DNA of 64,000 nucleotides from Lysobacteraceae bacterium NML03-0222 (GTDB lineage Bacteria > Pseudomonadota > Gammaproteobacteria > Xanthomonadales > Xanthomonadaceae), in assembly GCA_002798195.1 (NCBI GenBank), contig NWQM01000016.1:1-64000 (forward strand), read 5' to 3'. Made by a program: the position numbers and the translations under genes. The notes beneath the pieces were generated by a model, which ran no database searches, was not told where the DNA came from, and saw nothing but the letters and a program-made list of their open reading frames with translations. Shown piece by piece: positions 38,757 to 46,222 of the stretch (position 1 is its first letter; every line of letters starts with the position of its first letter).

Positions 38757-39839
38757 ATGGCCTGGAACAAGCCCGGTAGTCCGAACAATTCTTCTCCCAC
38801 ACCGCCGCGTCGTCCCGGCAGCGGTGGCGGTGCATTCGATGGCCTGATGCAGCAGCTGCGCGGCCTGTTTGACGGCGGCGGCAACCCGGTTCGCTGGGTA
38901 TTGCTGGGCTTGGCATTGTGGCTGGCCTATTCCAGCTTCGTGCTGGTGTCGGCGCAGGAGCGCGGCGTGGTGCTGCGGCTGGGCAAGTACCACCGCACCA
39001 TGGCTTCGGGCCCGAACTTCAAGCTGCCCTGGCCGCTGGAGCAAGTCACCAAGGTCAATGCCACCCGCATCGAGACCTGGGATACCACGGTGCCGGTGCT
39101 GACCAGTGACGAGAACATCGTCAATGTGGAAATCAATGTGCAGTACCGCGTCGGCGACCCCAAGCTGTACCTGTTTGGCACCCGCAATGCTGATGATGTC
39201 CTGCAACAGGCGGCGCTCAGCACGGTGCGCGAGCAGGTTGGCCGGGCATCGCTGGATACCGTGCTGGGGGCGCGTGCGGCGCTGCGCGTTTCGGCGCGCG
39301 AGCAATTGCAGCGCTCGCTGGATGCGTATCGCACCGGGCTTACTGTCACCGACCTCAACCTGCAAAACGCTCGTCCGCCGGATGAAGTCAAACCGGCCTT
39401 CGATGATGTCAACAGCGCCCAGCAGGATAAGGATCGGGTGATTAGCGAAGCGCGCGCCTATGCCGCCAAGGTGGTGCCGGAAGCGCGTGGTCAGGCGGCG
39501 AGTATCCGCACCGTGGCAGAAGGTTACAAGACCGCCAAGATTGCCCGCGCCACCGGTGATGCCGAGCGCTTCAGCCTGCTGGTGGAAGAATACAAGGCGG
39601 CGCCGGAAGTCACCCGCAAGCGCCTGTGGCTGGAAACCGTGCAGGAAGTGCTGGCCGGCAACCGCAAAGTGGTCGGCGGCGATGGCCGTCAGCTGATTTA
39701 TGTGCCGATGGGCGCTGAAGAAAAAGCCGCAGCCCCGGTTGCACCGCAGCAGCCCGCCGCCCCGGTAGTGCTGCCGGTCGAAACCGCACCGGCTGCTCCC
39801 GTCAACACCCGCAGCGGCCGCACGCCGCGTGGCAACTGA
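38757..39839 (+). CDS. hflK: FtsH regulator HflK
   Basis: 360 aa, with a Pro/Gly-rich N-terminus, a membrane helix (about 45-65, VRWVLLGLALWLAYSSFVLV) and a periplasmic SPFH/band-7 domain ending in a coiled coil. The C-terminal tail is Ala/Pro-rich. HflK and HflC build the cage around the membrane protease FtsH. It starts 78 bp after hflX and hflC follows in 11 bp. Confidence 0.95.
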   Translation: MAWNKPGSPNNSSPTPPRRPGSGGGAFDGLMQQLRGLFDGGGNPVRWVLLGLALWLAYSSFVLVSAQERGVVLRLGKYHRTMASGPNFKLPWPLEQVTKVNATRIETWDTTVPVLTSDENIVNVEINVQYRVGDPKLYLFGTRNADDVLQQAALSTVREQVGRASLDTVLGARAALRVSAREQLQRSLDAYRTGLTVTDLNLQNARPPDEVKPAFDDVNSAQQDKDRVISEARAYAAKVVPEARGQAASIRTVAEGYKTAKIARATGDAERFSLLVEEYKAAPEVTRKRLWLETVQEVLAGNRKVVGGDGRQLIYVPMGAEEKAAAPVAPQQPAAPVVLPVETAPAAPVNTRSGRTPRGN

Positions 39840-39850
39840 GGGTCAATGTC

Positions 39851-40723
39851 ATGAATTCGATTTTTTCACGCCTGCTGCCGCTGCTGGTGGTACTGGCATT
39901 CCTGTCGATGGGCTCGTTCTATGTGGTGCGTGAAGGGCAAACCGCCATCGTGCTGAATCTGGGACGCATCGCCCGTACCGATATGGGGCCGGGGCTGCAC
40001 TTCAAGATTCCGCTGATTGAATCGGCGCGGGTCTTCGACCGCCGCCTGCGGGTGCTGGATGCCGATACCGAGCGCTATCTGGACTCCGAGCGCAAGGATT
40101 TGAGCGTGGACTTCTTTGCGCTGGGCATGATTGAAGATGCCCGCGCGTTCTACCTGGCCACCAATGGCGGCGATGAAAATGTCGCCGCACAGCGTCTGGC
40201 GCCGATCATCAAGGACGCGCTGCGCAACGAAATCAACTCGCGCACCTTGCAGCAGGTGGTGTCGGGCAACCGCGCCGAAGTGGTGAAAGAGCAACTTGAT
40301 GTCATCAATGTCGGCGCCAAGAACATCGGTATCCGCATCATCGACCTGCGCCTGAAGCGCATTGAGCTGCCCACCGACAGCGATGTGATTGGCGATGTCT
40401 ATAACCGCATGCGTGCCCAGCGTCGTCAGGTCGCCAGCCGGCTGCGCGCAGAAGGCGAAGAACAGGCGCGCGAAATCCGCGCCCAGGCCGAGCGTGACCA
40501 GGCCGTGATTCTGTCCGAGGCCGAGCGTGATGCACAGAAACTGCGTGGTGAAGGCGATGCCGAAGCCGCCCGTCTGTATGCCGATGCTGCCCGCAAAGAC
40601 CCCGGCTTTTATGCCTTCCAGCGCAGCCTCGATGCCTATCGTGAATCTTTCAAGGACGGGCAGGGCATGATTGTGCTGGAGCGTAATGACCCGTTCCTGC
40701 AGTATTTGCGTAGCGACCGTTAA
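39851..40723 (+). CDS. hflC: FtsH regulator HflC
   Basis: 290 aa with an N-terminal membrane helix (LLPLLVVLAFLSMGSFYVV) and an SPFH domain: REGQTAIVLNLGRI, FDRRLRVLDADTERYL, RAQRRQVASRLRAEGEEQAREI and a late KDPGFYAFQRSLDAYRESF. Partner of HflK in the inner membrane. Last gene of this run; the 102-bp gap that follows contains a hairpin and a -10-like GATAAT at 40775-40780. Confidence 0.96.
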   Translation: MNSIFSRLLPLLVVLAFLSMGSFYVVREGQTAIVLNLGRIARTDMGPGLHFKIPLIESARVFDRRLRVLDADTERYLDSERKDLSVDFFALGMIEDARAFYLATNGGDENVAAQRLAPIIKDALRNEINSRTLQQVVSGNRAEVVKEQLDVINVGAKNIGIRIIDLRLKRIELPTDSDVIGDVYNRMRAQRRQVASRLRAEGEEQAREIRAQAERDQAVILSEAERDAQKLRGEGDAEAARLYADAARKDPGFYAFQRSLDAYRESFKDGQGMIVLERNDPFLQYLRSDR

Positions 40724-40747
40724 GCGTCTCCTGCCATTTTCTTCCGT

Positions 40748-40774
40748 GCATGCGCCCCTGACCAAGGCGCATGC
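40748..40774. repeat. Inverted repeat between hflC and lepA
   Basis: Perfect 9-bp stem GCATGCGCC / GGCGCATGC with a 9-nt loop. There is no T tract, so it is more likely an operator-like or mRNA-end structure than a classic terminator. Confidence 0.4.
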
Positions 40775-40825
40775 GATAATCCGCCGCTTACGTTTCATGT
40801 AAGCCGCAGCTCCCGGGTTTTTCCG

Positions 40826-42643
40826 ATGTCCGCCCAAAACCAAGAACATATGCGGTTGATCCGCAACTTTTCCATCATCGCCCATGTTGACCACGGCAAG
40901 TCCACTCTGGCTGACCGCATCATCCAGCTCTGTGGCGGCCTGCAGGATCGCGAGATGGAAGCGCAGGTGCTGGACTCCAATCCCATTGAGCGTGAGCGTG
41001 GCATCACCATCAAGGCGCAATCGGTATCGCTGCCCTATACCGCCCTGGATGGCACCACTTATCAGCTGAACTTCATCGACACGCCCGGGCATGTCGATTT
41101 CAGCTATGAAGTCAGCCGCTCGTTGGCCGCCTGTGAGGGCGCGCTGCTGGTGGTGGACGCGGCGCAAGGCGTGGAAGCGCAATCGGTGGCCAACTGCTAT
41201 ACGGCAGTGGAGCAGGGGCTGGAAGTGATTCCGGTGATCAACAAGATCGACCTGCCAACCGCCGACATTGATCGCGCCAAAGGCGAAATCGAGGCCGTCA
41301 TCGGTATTGATGCCAGTGATGCGGTGCCGGTCAGCGCCAAGACCGGGCTGAATGTACGCGATGTGCTGGAGGCGATCGTGCATCGCATCCCGCCGCCGGT
41401 GCCGCGCGAGACCGAAAAGCTGCAGGCGCTGATTATCGATTCCTGGTTTGACAACTATCTGGGCGTGGTGTCGCTGGTGCGCATCATGCAGGGCGAGCTC
41501 AAGCCCGGTGACAAAATGCTGGTGATGTCCACCGGCCGCACCCACCAAGTGGACAATGTCGGTGTATTCACGCCCAAGCGCAAAGTGTTGAAATCGCTGA
41601 AGGCCGGGGAAGTCGGCTGGCTGACCGCCAGCATCAAGGACGTGCATGGCGCGCCGGTGGGTGACACCCTGACTTTGGCGGGCGATCCGGCGCCCGAGCC
41701 GCTGCCGGGCTTTCAGGAGATGCAGCCGCGCGTGTTTGCCGGGCTGTTTCCAGTGGATGCCGAAGACTATCCCGACCTGCGCGAGGCGCTGGAAAAGCTG
41801 CGTCTCAACGATGCCGCACTGCGCTTTGAGCCGGAAAGCTCCGAAGCGATGGGCTTTGGTTTCCGCTGCGGCTTTCTTGGCATGTTGCATATGGAAATCG
41901 TGCAGGAGCGGCTGGAGCGCGAGTACAACCTCAACCTCATCACCACTGCGCCGACGGTGGTGTACGAAGTGCTGAAGACCGATGGCGAGCTGATGCCGCT
42001 GGACAATCCGGCCAAGTTGCCGCCGGTCAACCATGTTGAAGAAATCCGCGAGCCGATTATCCGCGCCAATATCCTCACGCCGCCCGACTACATCGGCGCG
42101 GTGATCAAGCTGTGCGAGGAAAAGCGCGGCACCCAGATTGGCATGACCTATATGGGCAGCCAGGTGCAGATCAGCTATGAGCTGCCGATGGCTGAAGTGG
42201 TGCTGGATTTCTTTGACAAGCTCAAATCGGTCAGCCGTGGCTATGCCTCGCTTGACTATCACTTCCTGCGCTTTGATGCCGGCCCGTTCGTGCGCGTGGA
42301 TACGCTGATCAACGGCGACAAGGTGGATGCCTTGTCGATCATCTGTCATCGTCAGCACGCCGACCGCCGTGGCCGCGAACTGACCGAGAAAATGAAAGAC
42401 CTGATTCCGCGGCAGATGTTCGATGTCGCCATCCAGGCCGCCATCGGCAGCCAGATCATTGCCCGCACCACGGTCAAGGCGTTGCGCAAGAACGTGCTGG
42501 CCAAGTGCTACGGCGGTGACGCCACCCGCAAGAAGAAACTTCTGGAAAAACAAAAAGAAGGCAAAAAGCGCATGAAGCAGGTGGGACGGGTGGAAATCCC
42601 GCAGGAAGCCTTCCTTGCCGTGTTGCAGGTGGATAATAAATAA
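40826..42643 (+). CDS. lepA: Elongation factor 4 (LepA)
   Basis: 605 aa. It begins MSAQNQEHMRLIRNFSIIAH; an internal ATG at 40850 is where shorter family members begin and is an alternative start. G domain motifs HVDHGKSTLAD, RERGITIKAQ, DTPGHVDF and NKIDLP are followed by LepA-specific C-terminal domains (GTQIGMTYMGSQVQISYELP). It is a ribosomal GTPase. It heads the usual lepA-lepB-DUF4845-rnc order. Confidence 0.97.
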   Translation: MSAQNQEHMRLIRNFSIIAHVDHGKSTLADRIIQLCGGLQDREMEAQVLDSNPIERERGITIKAQSVSLPYTALDGTTYQLNFIDTPGHVDFSYEVSRSLAACEGALLVVDAAQGVEAQSVANCYTAVEQGLEVIPVINKIDLPTADIDRAKGEIEAVIGIDASDAVPVSAKTGLNVRDVLEAIVHRIPPPVPRETEKLQALIIDSWFDNYLGVVSLVRIMQGELKPGDKMLVMSTGRTHQVDNVGVFTPKRKVLKSLKAGEVGWLTASIKDVHGAPVGDTLTLAGDPAPEPLPGFQEMQPRVFAGLFPVDAEDYPDLREALEKLRLNDAALRFEPESSEAMGFGFRCGFLGMLHMEIVQERLEREYNLNLITTAPTVVYEVLKTDGELMPLDNPAKLPPVNHVEEIREPIIRANILTPPDYIGAVIKLCEEKRGTQIGMTYMGSQVQISYELPMAEVVLDFFDKLKSVSRGYASLDYHFLRFDAGPFVRVDTLINGDKVDALSIICHRQHADRRGRELTEKMKDLIPRQMFDVAIQAAIGSQIIARTTVKALRKNVLAKCYGGDATRKKKLLEKQKEGKKRMKQVGRVEIPQEAFLAVLQVDNK

Positions 42644-42728
42644 AGCCCGGAGGTGGGAATTGGCAAATATCCGCTGCCTTTAACGCCTCATCCCTGATGC
42701 TCTGTTCTCTCTGTTTATAAGGAATCCC

Positions 42729-43526
42729 ATGCGCTGGTTTGAAATCGCTCTTGTTTCCCTGACTGCGATCACGGCCATATTCTGGACGCTGGACAGATTC
42801 TGGCTGAAGAAGCGGCGTGCCGAGTCAGGGTTGCTTGGTGAGGAAAACCTGCCTTGGTATATCGACTATTCCAATGCGTTTTTTCCGATTCTGCTGGCCA
42901 TTCTCATCCTGCGCAGCTTCATCGCCGAGCCGTTCCGCATCCCTACCGGCTCGATGATTCCCACCCTGAAAATCGGGGACTTCATCCTAGTCAACAAGTT
43001 CGCCTATGGCCTGCGCCTGCCGGTCACTCACACCAAGATACTGGCACTGGGGGAGCCTGCGCGTGGTGATGTGGTGGTGTTTCGCTATCCAGGCATGGGC
43101 GCGGATGACCCGGATGCCGGGATTGATTTCGTCAAGCGTGTAGTCGGCTTGCCGGGCGATACTGTGCGCTATGAGCGTGGCGTGCTCAGCATCAATGGCC
43201 AGCCGCTTGAATACCAGCCGCAGGGTGATGTGCAAATCCGCGCCGGTGACAGCGGGCCGCTGATGGGCGGCAAGCTGATGCTGGAGCAGCTGGGGCAGGC
43301 CGCGCATCAGGTACAGAATTTTGATATCAGCCTTGAGCGTGGCGGCATGGGCGATGGTGAATTCGTGGTGCCTGCCGGGCATTATTTGATGATGGGCGAT
43401 AACCGCGACAACAGCCTGGATGGGCGTTTCTGGGGCTTTTTGCCAGAAGAAAACTTGCGCGGCAAAGCCTTCTTGGTGTGGATGAACTTCAGTGACTTGT
43501 CGCGTATTGGCGAGAAAATTCGTTGA
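42729..43526 (+). CDS. lepB: Signal peptidase I
   Basis: 265 aa. Two N-terminal membrane helices are followed by the catalytic serine in RIPTGSMIPTLKIGDF and the lysine in DFVKRVVGLPGDTVRYE; MGDNRDNSLDGRFWGF is the late box E. It cuts signal peptides on the periplasmic face, so the secreted proteins of this window, such as the TonB receptors, are its clients. Confidence 0.97.
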   Translation: MRWFEIALVSLTAITAIFWTLDRFWLKKRRAESGLLGEENLPWYIDYSNAFFPILLAILILRSFIAEPFRIPTGSMIPTLKIGDFILVNKFAYGLRLPVTHTKILALGEPARGDVVVFRYPGMGADDPDAGIDFVKRVVGLPGDTVRYERGVLSINGQPLEYQPQGDVQIRAGDSGPLMGGKLMLEQLGQAAHQVQNFDISLERGGMGDGEFVVPAGHYLMMGDNRDNSLDGRFWGFLPEENLRGKAFLVWMNFSDLSRIGEKIR

Positions 43527-43606
43527 AGCGCCCGCTAACTCTCGTCAACACCTCTGAAACATTCTAACCTTGCGCTTGAGTCTTAAGTGTTTGGAGTGCA
43601 ATCACC

Positions 43607-43981
43607 ATGAAACGAAAGCAAGCTGGCATTACCCTGACAGGCTTTTTGACCCTTCTGGTTGTGGTCGGGTTTTTCCTGTTCATCGGCATGAAGCTATTCC
43701 CCATGTATCAGGAATACTGGAGTGTCACCAAGGCGCTCAAGGGCGTGGCGAATGACAGTGCAGTCTCCACGGATCCTGACAGCATTCGCCGCTCTTTGGA
43801 CAGGCGCTTTGAAGTGGGTTACGTCACCAATGTCAAGGGTCGCGATATCAAGATTGAGCGCTCGGCGCAGGGGGCATTGATTGTCGCCGAATATGAGGTG
43901 CGCAAGCCGCTGCTGTACAACTTGGACATTGTTGGCAAGTTCCGTGCCGAAGAAACCAAGCAGGCTGCCGGTGCCCAATAA
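43607..43981 (+). CDS. DUF4845 membrane-anchored protein
   Basis: 124 aa. An N-terminal KRKQAGITLTGFL followed by a hydrophobic helix looks like a type IV pilin-style leader, but there is no GFxxxE. A small periplasmic domain (SVSTDPDSIRRSL..., KPLLYNLDIVGKF) follows. The family sits almost invariably between lepB and rnc in beta- and gammaproteobacteria, and its role is unknown. It overlaps rnc by 11 bp. Confidence 0.88.
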   Translation: MKRKQAGITLTGFLTLLVVVGFFLFIGMKLFPMYQEYWSVTKALKGVANDSAVSTDPDSIRRSLDRRFEVGYVTNVKGRDIKIERSAQGALIVAEYEVRKPLLYNLDIVGKFRAEETKQAAGAQ

Positions 43982-44648
43982 GCGCATTACGCATCATTTT
44001 TCCAATCCGGCGCTATTGCAGCAGGCACTGCGTCATCGCAGTGCCGGACAGCCGCATAACGAGCGCCTGGAGTTTTTGGGGGATGCAGTGGTCAACCTGC
44101 TGGCCGCCGAAGCACTGTATGCCGCTTGGCCGAAAGCCGATGAAGGCGCGCTGACCAGGGCGCGTACAGAATTGGTGCGTGAATCGGCATTGGCCGCGAT
44201 CGCCCGCAAGCTGGATTTGGGTGCCAGCCTCAGTTTGGGGCCTGGGGAGATGAAGTCTGGTGGTCACAGGCGTGATTCGATTCTGGCCGATGCGCTGGAA
44301 GCCCTGATTGGTGCGGTTTATCTGGACGCTGGCCTGGAAGCGGCAAGGCGCATGGCACTGCCGTGGTTCGAGCCGCTGATGGCGGCTTTGCCGCCGCCCA
44401 ACAAGGTCGGCAAAGATGCCAAGACCCGCTTGCAGGAATGGCTACAGGCACGCGGCAGGCCGCTGCCGGTTTATGCACTTCTGGCGGAAAGTGGCGAGGA
44501 GCATGCCCGCCAGTTCGAGGTCAGCTGTAGCTTGATTGAGCCTGCGCTGCAAAAACAGGGGCTTGGCAGTTCACGACGGGCAGCCGAACAACTTGCAGCA
44601 GCCAAGATACTGGACGCACTTGAGCAACACGCCACCCCGGCAGCCTGA
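43971..44648 (+). CDS. rnc: Ribonuclease III
   Basis: 225 aa from GTG at 43971 (PNKRITHHFSNPALLQQAL). The active-site signature NERLEFLGDAVVNLL is near residue 36, the second acidic site is in ADALEALIGAVYLD, and a dsRNA-binding domain starts DAKTRLQEWLQ. It processes rRNA and other duplex RNAs. The usual next genes era and recO are missing; a convergent thioesterase lies there instead. The upstream part of the ORF in the DUF4845 gene was rejected. Confidence 0.96.
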   Translation: MPNKRITHHFSNPALLQQALRHRSAGQPHNERLEFLGDAVVNLLAAEALYAAWPKADEGALTRARTELVRESALAAIARKLDLGASLSLGPGEMKSGGHRRDSILADALEALIGAVYLDAGLEAARRMALPWFEPLMAALPPPNKVGKDAKTRLQEWLQARGRPLPVYALLAESGEEHARQFEVSCSLIEPALQKQGLGSSRRAAEQLAAAKILDALEQHATPAA

Positions 44649-44718
44649 TGGCGGCTCTCAATGTTGGGTGTCGTGCTGAAGGTTTGAGGCTTGAAATCTT
44701 CTTGTTGAAGCGACCCTC

Positions 44719-45114
44719 TCAGGCAGGCAGCTTCGGAACCTCGGTGGGGTGACCGCTTTCATCCAGCGCCACCATGCTGAAGTGGCCGCGGGTGGCCAGA
44801 TGGGTATCACCGCTCAACAGGTCTTCACAGTGTAGCTCCACTTCCACCTGCATCGAGGTGCGCCCGGTCTGTACCACGCGGGCGATGACTTCCACCAGTG
44901 AGCCGACCGGTACCGGGGCGCTGAAGTTGATTTCTTCCGAGCGCGCGGTGACCACGGTGCGGCGGGCATGACGGGTGGCGGCGATGAATGCGGCCTTGTC
45001 CATCCAGGCCAGTGCCTGGCCGCCAAACAGCGTTCCGAGGTGGTTGGCGTGATGGGGGAAAACGATTTCACTCATGCGCACATCAGCGCAGTCGCGGGCA
45101 GCAGAAGGAGTCAA
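44719..45114 (-). CDS. Acyl-CoA thioesterase, hotdog fold (YciA/BACH-like)
   Basis: 131 aa from a TTG at 45114, which has a GAGG site; an ATG at 45075 would give 118 aa without one, and the extra N-terminus ARDCADVRMSEIVFP resembles where homologues start. NHLGTLFGGQALAWMDKAAFIAA is the hotdog active-site helix with its catalytic Asp. It hydrolyses acyl-CoAs, of unknown chain length. It is convergent with rnc. Confidence 0.88.
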   Translation of the reverse strand: MTPSAARDCADVRMSEIVFPHHANHLGTLFGGQALAWMDKAAFIAATRHARRTVVTARSEEINFSAPVPVGSLVEVIARVVQTGRTSMQVEVELHCEDLLSGDTHLATRGHFSMVALDESGHPTEVPKLPA

Positions 45115-45147
45115 GGAAGGCCTCGCTGGGGGGAGGGGGAAACGGAA

Positions 45148-45190
45148 AAAGACTGGCCTGCCATACGCAAGGCGCTCGGCAGGCCAATCT
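45148..45190 (-). terminator. Rho-independent terminator of nrdAB
   Basis: On the minus strand TGGCCTGCC (45186-45178) pairs with GGCAGGCCA (45162-45154) over a 15-nt loop, followed by GTCTTTTTCC. It lies 13-50 bp after the nrdB stop. Confidence 0.75.
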
Positions 45191-45202
45191 CAATGGACAG
45201 GC

Positions 45203-46222
45203 TCAGAATGCGTGGTCGAAGCTGACCTCGCCTTGTACGCCGACCTGATAGGCAGAAACGCGGCGCTCGAAGAAGTTGGTCAGCTCCTGCACATCCTGCA
45301 ATTCCATGAATGGCAGCGGGTTGCGCACGTTGTAAACCTTTTCCATGCCGAGTTTGGCAAAGTGGTTGTCGGCGCAGTGTTGCAGGTACTGGCGCATGTC
45401 GCGCTCGGAAATGCCGGCCACGCCGCCGGAGAGCACGTCCTCGGCGAATTGCATTTCACATTCGATGGCCTCGGCCAGCATGTCGCGCACCTGCTGCTTC
45501 ATCGTCTCGTCGAACAGCTCCGGCTCTTCTTCGCGGATGGTGCGCACGGCCTCGAAGGCGAACTCCATGTGACAGCTTTCGTCGCGGAACACCCAGTTGG
45601 TGCCGGAGGCCAAGCCAGGCAGCAGGCCACGTGAGCGGAAGTAATACACATAGGCGAAGGCGGCAAAGAAGAACAGGCCTTCGATACAGGCGGCAAAGCA
45701 GATCTGGTTGAGCAGGAACTGGCGGCGCTGCTCGCGGGTTTCGATGCGCTTGAGCTCCTGGATGCTGTCGATCCACTTGAAGCAGAAATCGGCTTTTTTC
45801 TTGATGGACGGGATGTTTTCCACCGCGGCGAAGGCACGCGCGCGCTCGCCGGGATCGGGCAGATAGTTGTCCAGCAGGGTGAGGTAGAACTGCACATGCA
45901 GCGCTTCTTCGTACAACTGGCGCGAGAGGTACATGCGCGCTTCGGGGGCGTTGAGATGCTGGTACAGGTTCAGCACCAGATTGTTGGCGACGATGGAGTC
46001 ACCGGTGGCAAAGAACGCCACCAGCCGGTGAATCAGATGCTGGTCCGCCGGCGACATCTTGCTGTGCAGGTCGGAGATGTCGATCTGGAAGTTGATTTCC
46101 TCCACCGTCCAGGTGTTCTTGATCGCATTGCGATACATCTCGTAGAACTGCGGATAGCGCATCGGCCGCAGGGTCAGCTCGAAACCGGGGTCGAGCAGCT
46201 GTTGGGGGCGGTTGTCGTTCAT
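45203..46222 (-). CDS. nrdB: Class Ia ribonucleotide reductase, beta subunit
   Basis: 339 aa. Iron ligands lie in LYEEALHVQFYLTL, with the radical tyrosine at the expected spacing from the Glu and His ligands, and in DESCHMEFAFEAV. The dimetal centre generates the tyrosyl radical for NrdA. Its ATG overlaps the nrdA stop by one base. The C-terminus (VGVQGEVSFDHAF) should bind NrdA. Confidence 0.97.
   Translation of the reverse strand: MNDNRPQQLLDPGFELTLRPMRYPQFYEMYRNAIKNTWTVEEINFQIDISDLHSKMSPADQHLIHRLVAFFATGDSIVANNLVLNLYQHLNAPEARMYLSRQLYEEALHVQFYLTLLDNYLPDPGERARAFAAVENIPSIKKKADFCFKWIDSIQELKRIETREQRRQFLLNQICFAACIEGLFFFAAFAYVYYFRSRGLLPGLASGTNWVFRDESCHMEFAFEAVRTIREEEPELFDETMKQQVRDMLAEAIECEMQFAEDVLSGGVAGISERDMRQYLQHCADNHFAKLGMEKVYNVRNPLPFMELQDVQELTNFFERRVSAYQVGVQGEVSFDHAF

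Noticed and set aside
40748..40774. Hairpin after hflC as a rho-independent terminator
   Set aside because: No T tract follows on either strand; kept only as an inverted repeat.
39866..42553. 895-codon minus-strand ORF opposite hflC and lepA
   Set aside because: Antisense shadow created by G/C-ending codons of hflC and lepA; it spans two real genes and shows no protein-family motif.
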